From a virus, in the IMG/VR virus record IMGVR_UViG_3300017917_001996, positions 1-64,000 of that record: a DNA stretch of 64,000 nt. The stretch is one strand, 5' to 3'. Positions 36,904-44,555 of the stretch are shown piece after piece. Position 1 is the first letter of the stretch; every line of letters begins with the position of its first letter. The notes below the pieces were generated by a model, which did not search any database, was not told where the DNA came from, and was given only the letters and a program-made list of their open reading frames with translations. The position numbers and the translations under genes are program-made.

Positions 36904-37737
36904 ATGAAAGACTATTTTAATACCTTAGGAGTCAACGCTAACGCCAGCGACGACGAGATTAAAAAAGCATACAAACGATTAGCCATGAAACACCACCCAG
37001 ACCGTGGAGGTGATCAAGCTAAGTTTCAGGAAATCCAAGAAGCATACGATGTGCTGAGCACACCACAACGTCGTGCACAATGGGAACAAGAACGCCAATT
37101 TGGTCAAGGCGGACCCGGTGGGTTCCAATTTAACTTTGGTTTTGGTCCTCAAGGGTTTGAAGATATATTTCAACATTTCCAGGGCGGGCATCCTTTTAGT
37201 TTTAGACAACCTGCAAAAAACAGAGACCTGCGTGTTAGGTTGGAAATTGATCTTCAAGCAACACTAGAAAAACAAAGCCAACAAATTAACATCAGACAAA
37301 ACAATGGTGTTAACAAAACAGTTGACATAGAGATTCCACGTGGTGTAATGACAGGTATGCAAATGCGTTGTCAAGGGATCGGTGATCACTCAAATACTAA
37401 TTTACCGCCGGGTGATCTTTATGTTGAATTTTTTGTTCGACCGCACCCTGATTTCCAAGTCAACGGAATACATTTGACTAGGTCATTAAAAATAAACTGT
37501 CTAGATGCAATTCTAGGTACAACAGAAAACATCAACGGACTTGACGGTAAAGTTTTTGAAATCAATATTCCGCCCGGTACACAGCCAAATACTAAATTCA
37601 GACTTGCTTCGCAAGGCCTATGGGATGTCAATCAACCAATCAGAGGAGATTTATTTGTAGAAATAATATTACAAGTACCAACTGCACTAACTGCAGAACA
37701 ACTTAATAAATTGCAACAACTTGTTAATAGGAATTAA
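36904..37737 (+). CDS. DnaJ/CbpA-like Hsp40 co-chaperone
   Basis: A 277-residue class II Hsp40. The J-domain (~1-65) has KAYKRLAMKHHPDRGG with HPD at 31-33, which stimulates host DnaK. A Gly/Phe-rich linker follows (QGGPGGFQFNFGFGPQGFED), then two beta domains with VDIEIPRGVMTGMQMRCQGI, GDLYVEFFVRPHPDFQVNG and IPPGTQPNTKFRLASQGL. No Cys zinc-finger repeats are present, so it is CbpA-like, not DnaJ-like. ATG 36904 is the first codon of the J-domain. It is 2 nt ahead of the ClpA-like gene, with which it forms a chaperone operon. Confidence 0.92.
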   Translation: MKDYFNTLGVNANASDDEIKKAYKRLAMKHHPDRGGDQAKFQEIQEAYDVLSTPQRRAQWEQERQFGQGGPGGFQFNFGFGPQGFEDIFQHFQGGHPFSFRQPAKNRDLRVRLEIDLQATLEKQSQQINIRQNNGVNKTVDIEIPRGVMTGMQMRCQGIGDHSNTNLPPGDLYVEFFVRPHPDFQVNGIHLTRSLKINCLDAILGTTENINGLDGKVFEINIPPGTQPNTKFRLASQGLWDVNQPIRGDLFVEIILQVPTALTAEQLNKLQQLVNRN

Positions 37738-37739
37738 AA

Positions 37740-40061
37740 ATGTCTCTTATGCAACCAAATAACGAAATCGAAGAAATCATCCTCAAGGCAGGCGAAGCTG
37801 CTAGAAGATATGGCCATGAATATGTAACTCTAGAACACCTGAGCTGGGCCATTTTTCAATATTCACCATTTAACGAAATTTTAAAGAAGCTAAAATTCGA
37901 TGTCGACGGTTTGGTTAACGATATTGAAGAATACTTGGTGAACCAAGATACAATTGGTGCCAATGATCAAAATGCTCCTCGCAAAACACAAACACTAGAG
38001 CGTGTGTTTAATCGAGCCCTTACGCAAGTACTTTTTCACGGACACAATCGTATTAAGATTGTAGACTTGCTATTGAGCATCAGTTTAGAAACCAACAGCT
38101 ATGCTTCATATTTCATGATCAAATACGGCCTCGACCGTAACACCATTATTAGTCTTTATAAGAAATTCAACACCGAAGCAGATTCTAAGGCACTAAATTC
38201 CAATGGATCCAGTTCTGCCGACGACATCCTTGATGAGTTTTGCACTAATTTAAATGCTCTAGCCGAGAAAGGTGATATTGATCCAATTATCGGAAGAGAA
38301 ATAGAACTCGACGATATGACCCAAATCCTAGCTAAACGTAACAAAGCTAACGTATTGCTAGTTGGCGACCCTGGTGTTGGTAAAACAATGCTAGCAGAAG
38401 GATTAGCCAAGAATATTGTTGAAGGCAACGTTCCAGACTACCTAAAAGGATTTACTGTTTATAACTTAGATATTGGCACATTGTTGGCTGGTAGTAAATA
38501 TCGAGGCGAGTTCGAAGAAAAGTTCCAACAAGTTATCAAAGCTCTTGTTACTAAAACAAAAACAATTTTGTTTATTGACGAAGCGCACCAAATGCGTGGC
38601 GCCGGTTCTAATAGTTCCAGTAGTGTTGACTTTAGCAACATGATTAAGCCTGCACTAACTAAAGGTCGTATTAAAGTTATCGCTAGTACAACCTGGGAAG
38701 AATATACACAGAGCTTTGAAAAGGATCGAGCACTAATGCGCCGATTCCAACGTCTAGTTGTTGATGAACCTAGTCCTGCAGAAGCTAAATTAATTCTTAT
38801 GGGAATTAAGAAGCAATTCGAAAAGTTCCATGGTGCTTACATCACCGACGAAGCTATTGAAGCTGCTGTAGACTACAGTGTTAAGTATCAAACAGATAAG
38901 AAGTTGCCCGACAAGGCCATTGATCTTATTGACTCTGCGTGTGCTAAACAAAAGATTTTCTACAATAAAGATCCTGAATCGGGTTCTGAATTTATCTTGT
39001 CCAAGAGTCATATTATTGAAATTCTAAGCAAGGCAACAAAGATTCCAGTGGACCAAATTGGCGCAAGTTCTGAATCCAATAACTTAGTTAACTTAGAAGA
39101 AACTATTCAGCAAAACTTGTACGGTCAAGAATCTGCAATCAAGACAGTACTAGAGAAGATTTATGTCAGCAAGGCAGGCATGAAGCCTCTAAACAAGCCT
39201 ATTGGTAGTTTCTTGTTCTTGGGTCCAACTGGTACAGGTAAGACTGAACTAGCCAAGCTGATTGCAGAAAATTTAAACATGAAGCTACTGCGCTATGATA
39301 TGAGTGAGTACCAAGAGAAGCACAGTCTTGCTAAACTTATTGGTGCGCCTCCAGGCTATGTTGGCTATGATGACGGTAACCTAGGTGGTGGTTTGTTAAT
39401 CAGCGCAATCGAACAAAATCCTAACGCAATCATTTTGTTTGACGAAGTTGAAAAGGCACACCCAGATGTTAGTAACCTCTTGCTACAGTTTATGGACGAG
39501 GGTTTTATTACATCTAGCAATGGCAAAAAAGCCGATGCACGTAATACTATCTTAGTTATGACCAGTAACCTAGGTGCTGCCGACAGCGAACGTAACACAA
39601 TTGGTTTTGGTGAAAGTCTACAGAGGACGGGCGAAGACGATAAGGCAGTTAAAGATTTCTTTAAACCAGAATTCCGAAATCGTATTGACGCAATTTGTAA
39701 GTTCAATTACCTAGATCAAATGAGTATGCGTAAGATTGTGGCTAAGTTCATTAACGAACTCAACGAATTGTTGTCCGATCGTCGTATTAAGATTAGACTC
39801 ACAGAAGCTGCTGTAGATCATTTAATTAATAAAGGCTTCGACAAAAAGATGGGCGCACGACCGCTGGGCCGTACAATTAACGATTTAATTAAAGTGCCAA
39901 TTAGTAAGAAAATCTTATTCGAGAATATGATGAATGGAAGTATTATTACTGTTGATTATGCCAACGAATCGTTGACATTTAATATTGAGACCAGTAATAT
40001 GTTCATTACATTAGAAGGAACTTCAACAGTTGACAAAGACGGCTACATTCGATTGGAATAA
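37740..40061 (+). CDS. clpA: ClpA-like AAA+ unfoldase
   Basis: A 773-residue Hsp100 protein with two AAA+ modules. An N-domain (~1-145, two Clp-N repeats) is followed by D1 (Walker A GDPGVGKT 209-216, Walker B ILFIDEAH near 277-283) and D2 (Walker A GPTGTGKT 495-502, Walker B ILFDEVEKAH near 565-573). No ClpB middle domain is present, and the size is that of ClpA (758). In D2, SERNTIGFGE places the tripeptide IGF (621-623) exactly where ClpA has the IGL ClpP-docking loop, so it can plausibly feed host ClpP. Second gene of the dnaJ operon; overlaps the next gene. Confidence 0.93.
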   Translation: MSLMQPNNEIEEIILKAGEAARRYGHEYVTLEHLSWAIFQYSPFNEILKKLKFDVDGLVNDIEEYLVNQDTIGANDQNAPRKTQTLERVFNRALTQVLFHGHNRIKIVDLLLSISLETNSYASYFMIKYGLDRNTIISLYKKFNTEADSKALNSNGSSSADDILDEFCTNLNALAEKGDIDPIIGREIELDDMTQILAKRNKANVLLVGDPGVGKTMLAEGLAKNIVEGNVPDYLKGFTVYNLDIGTLLAGSKYRGEFEEKFQQVIKALVTKTKTILFIDEAHQMRGAGSNSSSSVDFSNMIKPALTKGRIKVIASTTWEEYTQSFEKDRALMRRFQRLVVDEPSPAEAKLILMGIKKQFEKFHGAYITDEAIEAAVDYSVKYQTDKKLPDKAIDLIDSACAKQKIFYNKDPESGSEFILSKSHIIEILSKATKIPVDQIGASSESNNLVNLEETIQQNLYGQESAIKTVLEKIYVSKAGMKPLNKPIGSFLFLGPTGTGKTELAKLIAENLNMKLLRYDMSEYQEKHSLAKLIGAPPGYVGYDDGNLGGGLLISAIEQNPNAIILFDEVEKAHPDVSNLLLQFMDEGFITSSNGKKADARNTILVMTSNLGAADSERNTIGFGESLQRTGEDDKAVKDFFKPEFRNRIDAICKFNYLDQMSMRKIVAKFINELNELLSDRRIKIRLTEAAVDHLINKGFDKKMGARPLGRTINDLIKVPISKKILFENMMNGSIITVDYANESLTFNIETSNMFITLEGTSTVDKDGYIRLE

Positions 40062-40761
40062 GTTAAATCCTAAAATTAAATTTTCTTTTACTAAAAAGAA
40101 ATTCTTTAACGAGTGTTATTTTAGGCTTAACTATAATCTGCCTGGTGCTAGATTAATGACCTATTACCAGGCAGATCACGACATCTCTTTATTTGACAAG
40201 AGGGTAGAAAACCACAATAAAAATTTGTATAAGGGGCGACGACAATCTTATATAAGATTTCGTTATGCTGACATTAGACAGCTAGTACCCTTTGCTAACG
40301 TTTATCATGGTGATTACAAAACTTGTCAAGTCAGATTTAGAATTGAATCTGACATACTAAGCATCTACTCTGATTCAGAAGAGTTCTTATACAATCTAGC
40401 CAGCAAAGATTTAGCAAACTGGACTACAGATATAATATCATTTAGTTCGCCCGAAAATCAAGCATCGTTGTCGCTGCTAGATCAAGGTTTTGTAATTGTT
40501 AGCAAACCACAGACACACCCATACAAGGTCAAACTAAAGGAAACTTTTGGATTAAATGCTGAAAGAAAATTCCTGGCAACCTATTTACAAGGCCTAGGCA
40601 CAGATGTTAAAGTAACGAAATATATATTGGAGCACTTATCCCGTGAACATAAATATTTTCCTGCTGGTTATATCTATGTTAACGATGTAAGACTAGTAGA
40701 TATGTTACGTTTAGTATCACCTAATCTTGTTGGGTCAGTCCAACAGCTAGTTACTCAATAA
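40030..40761 (+). CDS. Unknown phage protein (TTG start)
   Basis: A 243-residue basic, soluble protein with no recognised domain. The probable start is TTG 40030, overlapping clpA by 32 nt, with GAAGGAA upstream. Notable segments: KKKFFNECYFRLNYNLPGAR, KTCQVRFRIESDILSIYSDS, KFLATYLQGLGTDVKVTKYI. The alternation of strands and helices suggests a folded enzyme or nucleic-acid-binding protein. It is co-transcribed with the chaperone genes, but no link to them is visible. Confidence 0.55.
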   Translation: MTKTATFDWNKLNPKIKFSFTKKKFFNECYFRLNYNLPGARLMTYYQADHDISLFDKRVENHNKNLYKGRRQSYIRFRYADIRQLVPFANVYHGDYKTCQVRFRIESDILSIYSDSEEFLYNLASKDLANWTTDIISFSSPENQASLSLLDQGFVIVSKPQTHPYKVKLKETFGLNAERKFLATYLQGLGTDVKVTKYILEHLSREHKYFPAGYIYVNDVRLVDMLRLVSPNLVGSVQQLVTQ

Positions 40762-40783
40762 TTTTATTCAAAAAGAAAGCAAC

Positions 40784-41659
40784 ATGGAAAATCAAAATAA
40801 ACCCACAACAGATCTCGAATTGCCCGGTCAGACTGCAACTGAAGTTGTTTCAAAGATTACAGATTTTATGAAACAGCGTCAAACAAATACTCAGCAGAGT
40901 CAAAAACAAGGAACACCATACGATTTTAGTAAGCTGCACTTACACATCGGTATTCCATGTTATGGTGGTATGATGAGTGAACCCACTGTTACCAGTTTGT
41001 TAAAATTTGTTCTCATGGCCCAGCGTGTTGGACTTAATTGGAGTCTAGACACTATGGTTAACGAAAGTCTTATTACCCGTGGACGTAACAACCTAATGGC
41101 CAAGATGATGACTAATACTGCTGCTACACATTTTATGTTTATTGACGCAGACATTCGTTTCGAAGCAGAAAGTATTTTCCAAATGCTGGTTTACGAAAAA
41201 GACGTCATTGGTGGTTTATACCCAAAGAAAAGCATACCTACTAATTATGTTATTAATTTGCTGCCACAGACACAGATTCAAGGAGATGTGTTTACCGTAG
41301 ATACCATGGGTACAGGCTTCTTAATTTTTAAACGCAATGTTTACGAACGTCTAATTGCTGCACACCCAGAAACCAAATACGTCGACGATGTTGGCTTGGG
41401 CAAACAATATGAACCTCATATGTATGCAATTTTCGACACAGAAATTGATCACAAAGGTCACTATCTTAGCGAAGATTGGTTGTTCTGCCGCCGATGGCAA
41501 GCAATTGGTGGTACTATTTGGGCACATAGCAAAGTGTTGCTCAATCACGTCGGACATTACGAATATAAAGGTAACTTGGATCTTATGCCAGAGTTTACCA
41601 AGAAAGTACCGCAAGCGGTGCCGCAAACTGCACAGCCCGCCGAAGCTACACCAGCTTAA
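40784..41659 (+). CDS. GT-A glycosyltransferase-like protein
   Basis: A 291-residue protein with a GT2-like fold: a start LHIGIPCYGGMMSEPTVTSL, SLITRGRNNLMAKM, the metal-binding motif FMFIDADIRFEAESI (Asp-x-Asp near 124-126), GGLYPKKS, and a C-terminal acidic SEDWLFCRRW typical of the general-base region, followed by H-V-G-H. The Gln/Ala/Pro-rich ends are probably flexible. Phage enzymes of this type glucosylate DNA bases or surface sugars; the acceptor is not readable. It stands alone between the chaperone operon and a terminator. Confidence 0.72.
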   Translation: MENQNKPTTDLELPGQTATEVVSKITDFMKQRQTNTQQSQKQGTPYDFSKLHLHIGIPCYGGMMSEPTVTSLLKFVLMAQRVGLNWSLDTMVNESLITRGRNNLMAKMMTNTAATHFMFIDADIRFEAESIFQMLVYEKDVIGGLYPKKSIPTNYVINLLPQTQIQGDVFTVDTMGTGFLIFKRNVYERLIAAHPETKYVDDVGLGKQYEPHMYAIFDTEIDHKGHYLSEDWLFCRRWQAIGGTIWAHSKVLLNHVGHYEYKGNLDLMPEFTKKVPQAVPQTAQPAEATPA

Positions 41660-41675
41660 CAGTGATTTACTCAAT

Positions 41676-41703
41676 AAAAAGACTGCTCAGGCAGTCTTTT
41701 TTT
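41676..41703 (+). terminator. Intrinsic terminator
   Basis: GACTGC, TCAG loop, GCAGTC, followed by seven or more T and preceded by A5. It ends the transcript of the glycosyltransferase. Confidence 0.9.
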
Positions 41704-41728
41704 ACGAACTTGTATTTGCCAAAAACAA

Positions 41729-41734
41729 TAAATA
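41729..41734 (+). promoter_or_regulatory. T4-late-type TAAATA box
   Basis: AATAAATAT with TAAATA ending 7 nt before ATG 41742, directly after a terminator. No Shine-Dalgarno. Confidence 0.5.
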
Positions 41735-41741
41735 TAATACT

Positions 41742-43667
41742 ATGTTTCTTAACGACTTATACGAAAACGTTGAAACCATGGACACTTTAGTGGTGTACCC
41801 TGGTAGATTCCAACCCTGGCACAGAGGACACCACGAAGTTTACAATTATTTGGTTAAAAACTTTGGACGTGATAGGGTATTCATTGCAACCAGCAACAAA
41901 GTAGAACCTCCTCGCAGTCCATTTAGTTTTGCAGAAAAAGTGCAGTTTATGCACTTTACTGGCATACCCAATGATGTAATTGTTGAGGCTAGGGATCCTT
42001 ATAAAGCAGTAGAACTAACTAGCAAATACAATCCTAAAACTACAAGATTAATTTTTGCTGTTAGCCAAAAGGACATGGACGAAGATCCACGGTTTACGTT
42101 TGGTTACAAAAAAGATGGTTCTCCAACTTACCTCCAAGATATGCCCAAGAATGCATATCAAATGCAGAGCCTAGAGTCACATGCATATATAATGGTTGTG
42201 CCCACATTTCCGTTTAAGATATTAGGGAAAGATGTTGAAGGCGCAACAGACATTCGTAGAATGTTTTCAGAAGGCGACGAGCAAACACAACAACAAATCA
42301 TTATAGATTTATTTGGTAGATACAGTCCCGATATCCATGCTTTAATGAAGAACAAGATTACATTAAATGAATCGATGCAATCCGACAAGTCGCAGGATAT
42401 GTTGATGCGAATTAAAAAGCAAATCGACCAGAATCGTGCAGCAACTGCTGCCCAACGTCAAGCAGAGTTAGCCCAATGGGAACAAGATTTTAAGCAAAAC
42501 ATGGCGTCTAGGTACAGAACAGTAAGGCAGCCCGAGTTAACACAAACTCCAACACAAATTGCTGCACCTATAGAAAAACATTCTGTATTACAGACTAGAA
42601 TGGCTAACCTTAATAAGGCTATCGAAAAAACAAATATCCTCAATGCACTAATCTCCAAGGCAGAGCAAAGAGGTTTAATGACCCCAGGATTACGTGCAGA
42701 CACAGATATTTCTTTGTACGTTAGTAATGCTGCTCAAGACAACTATGTAGGACTAAACCAAAAGTTAGATAAGTCAATTGAATTAGTTAAACAAGCGTGG
42801 AATGCTAAAAAATTAGCCTACTCTAAGCCAAAGAGCAACATGCGCGAACAGGAATTAGATGAAGGCCTTGGTGATTACTTTAATAAATTAAAATCATTTG
42901 TGCTAAAAGTCTTAGGCAAAAAAGTTAGTAAGACACCACAGGATGCAGCCGCATTCCAACGAATGATGAGCAAAATTACTGCTCCAGTTGATACTGCACA
43001 ATACGGAAGACTTTGGCAGGAATATAAATCTAATTCACAATATAATGTTCCTATTCCGAGGCCCGAAGATCTTGATAATCCTCAAGTAATGTATCTATGG
43101 TCTAACAGTATAGTCCAGTTTGTCATGAACAAGTTTCCGGACACACCAGTAGACGTACTTAAACAAACAGTAATCGGATTGTCTATGTTTGCAGTTAATG
43201 AATATAGAGCAAAATACCGTAACAACGACATCAGCGAGGAAAACGATTCCTATAGACCACCGGGCGCTAGTCGATCACAAACTGCGGCAGTAATGAACAA
43301 AATGCACCCTGCTGAAAAATTTGTTTGGAAACGACCAAACCAAATTGGAGGTAGTTTTAGCGAGCAAGAGCTATTGGCAAAAGGATTTAAAAAATCACAA
43401 TATAATAGCTGGGGCGGTACACCCACAATGTGGCGGAACCTACTAGGTGTAAAAGAAACCGTACTAAATCAACCTACACCTACACTTAGAGATTTAATTA
43501 AAAAATACCCTAATGTGCCCTTAGAAAAACTGCGCCACGAACTTCAAATAGGTGTGCGTGTAGAATATGAGCATACTAAAAATGCTCGGACTGCCACAGA
43601 AATAGCACTAGATCATTTAAATGAAAGGCCAGACTACTATACAGTCTTAGCCAAAGTAGGCCTATAA
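41742..43667 (+). CDS. NMNAT-like nucleotidyltransferase with long C-terminal extension
   Basis: A 641-residue protein from ATG 41742; the open frame reaches back to 41355 inside the glycosyltransferase gene, but a terminator separates them. Residues ~14-200 form a nucleotidyltransferase Rossmann domain: VVYPGRFQPWHRGHHE (H-x-G-H at 27-30), FIATSNKVEPPRSPFSFAEK, and VEGATDIRRMFSEG in place of the I-S-x-T-x-x-R motif. NadM/NadR-type enzymes make NAD from NMN. The next ~440 residues are helical and Gln-rich, without known domains, but contain E-L-D-E-G-L and L-N-E-S, like the protease sites of the downstream proteins. It opens the packaged-protein cluster behind a late-type box. Confidence 0.75.
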   Translation: MFLNDLYENVETMDTLVVYPGRFQPWHRGHHEVYNYLVKNFGRDRVFIATSNKVEPPRSPFSFAEKVQFMHFTGIPNDVIVEARDPYKAVELTSKYNPKTTRLIFAVSQKDMDEDPRFTFGYKKDGSPTYLQDMPKNAYQMQSLESHAYIMVVPTFPFKILGKDVEGATDIRRMFSEGDEQTQQQIIIDLFGRYSPDIHALMKNKITLNESMQSDKSQDMLMRIKKQIDQNRAATAAQRQAELAQWEQDFKQNMASRYRTVRQPELTQTPTQIAAPIEKHSVLQTRMANLNKAIEKTNILNALISKAEQRGLMTPGLRADTDISLYVSNAAQDNYVGLNQKLDKSIELVKQAWNAKKLAYSKPKSNMREQELDEGLGDYFNKLKSFVLKVLGKKVSKTPQDAAAFQRMMSKITAPVDTAQYGRLWQEYKSNSQYNVPIPRPEDLDNPQVMYLWSNSIVQFVMNKFPDTPVDVLKQTVIGLSMFAVNEYRAKYRNNDISEENDSYRPPGASRSQTAAVMNKMHPAEKFVWKRPNQIGGSFSEQELLAKGFKKSQYNSWGGTPTMWRNLLGVKETVLNQPTPTLRDLIKKYPNVPLEKLRHELQIGVRVEYEHTKNARTATEIALDHLNERPDYYTVLAKVGL

Positions 43668-43678
43668 TTTAAAATTAA

Positions 43679-43684
43679 TAAATA
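43679..43684 (+). promoter_or_regulatory. T4-late-type AATAAATA box
   Basis: TAAATA 21 nt before ATG 43706, at the head of the putative internal-protein operon. Confidence 0.45.
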
Positions 43685-43705
43685 CTAATTATATCGGATT
43701 ACACC

Positions 43706-44110
43706 ATGAAACCAACAGATTTTATCCCAGAAAAGCACCATATTGGCCAAGCTGCTATGGATATGCATGTCGATCATGAAATACAAATGGCTAGAGAAAA
43801 CTGCTACAATGCAGCTACTAACGCCATTGAATTACATCGTATGCTTAAAAAGGTAAGCGAACAAGAGGGACTAGACGCATGGGCTAGTGAAAAACTCAGT
43901 CTAGCCAACGATTATCTGCGTACAGTAAAAGAGTGGCTAGAGTATGAAATCATGAGTAAGATGGAGACGCAAATGGCCGAAGAAACTTTTGATGCACAAG
44001 TTGTCGAATTTGCTTCAGCCGGTGCAGGTGCAGTTGGAGGTGTTGCCACAGCGCCAGGCACCGCCGGAGAACTGTTTGGTGGTAAAAAGAAAAAGGCAAA
44101 AACAAAATGA
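43706..44110 (+). CDS. Putative capsid-internal protein with CTS-like leader
   Basis: A 134-residue protein starting M-K-P-T-D-F-I-P-E-K. This fits the pattern M-[KR]-x3-F-[IL]-x-E of the T4 internal-protein capsid-targeting sequence (IPIII begins MKTYQEFIAE), which the prohead protease cuts after Glu. The body is helical with a central HHIGQAAMDMHVDHEIQMAR and LHRMLKKVSEQEGLDAWASE, and a Gly/Ala-rich then Lys-rich tail ending GGKKKKAKTK. It overlaps the next gene by 4 nt. Packaging into the head is inference from the leader and neighbours. Confidence 0.65.
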   Translation: MKPTDFIPEKHHIGQAAMDMHVDHEIQMARENCYNAATNAIELHRMLKKVSEQEGLDAWASEKLSLANDYLRTVKEWLEYEIMSKMETQMAEETFDAQVVEFASAGAGAVGGVATAPGTAGELFGGKKKKAKTK

Positions 44111-44544
44111 AATCTACTAGCTTTTTATACGAAGGCGCACGCCTAGTTGCACAACAAAATTTCGGAAATCGTGCTGTTAAAATCTACCGCGATGTAGAAT
44201 GGAACGAGTTTATTGTTAAATTTTTTCTAAACGGTGAACATCAAATTGAAGCCGATTATCATACTAACGAAAAAGATGATGCGCTTTCAACCGCACAAGG
44301 TTGGTTAAGAAAAGGTTCTGATGTTAGCGGTCCGGCTACTGAATCAGAGTTAGAAGAAGTTGTAATTCCTCCAACACCCGGGGGTACTGCTGCTGCACCT
44401 ACAGCCAATGCTGCACCAACATCGCAGGGTGCAGTACAATCTAAACCAATAACACCACAAGGAGTTGATGCACTGGCACAGATTATAAAGAGTGCTGGTT
44501 TAAATCCTAGTCAGTTAAACACTGTTCTTTCCAAAGCAAAATAA
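44107..44544 (+). CDS. Putative capsid-internal protein with CTS-like leader
   Basis: A 145-residue protein starting M-K-S-T-S-F-L-Y-E-G, again the M-[KR]-x3-F-[IL]-x-E leader, with Gly after the likely cut. The next ~70 residues are a small alpha/beta fold (RAVKIYRDVEWNEFIVKFFL, DDALSTAQGWLRKG), followed by a Pro/Thr/Ala-rich linker and a helical end (GVDALAQIIKSAGLNPSQLN). It contains a further L-E-E-V. ATGA overlap with the upstream gene; 11 nt before the large polyprotein gene. Confidence 0.65.
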   Translation: MKSTSFLYEGARLVAQQNFGNRAVKIYRDVEWNEFIVKFFLNGEHQIEADYHTNEKDDALSTAQGWLRKGSDVSGPATESELEEVVIPPTPGGTAAAPTANAAPTSQGAVQSKPITPQGVDALAQIIKSAGLNPSQLNTVLSKAK

Positions 44545-44555
44545 TAAGGCTTACT

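Noticed and set aside
41355-41741. Upstream extension of the NMNAT-like gene by 129 codons
   Set aside because: The extension overlaps the glycosyltransferase gene and crosses an intrinsic terminator; the domain and a late-type box point to ATG 41742.
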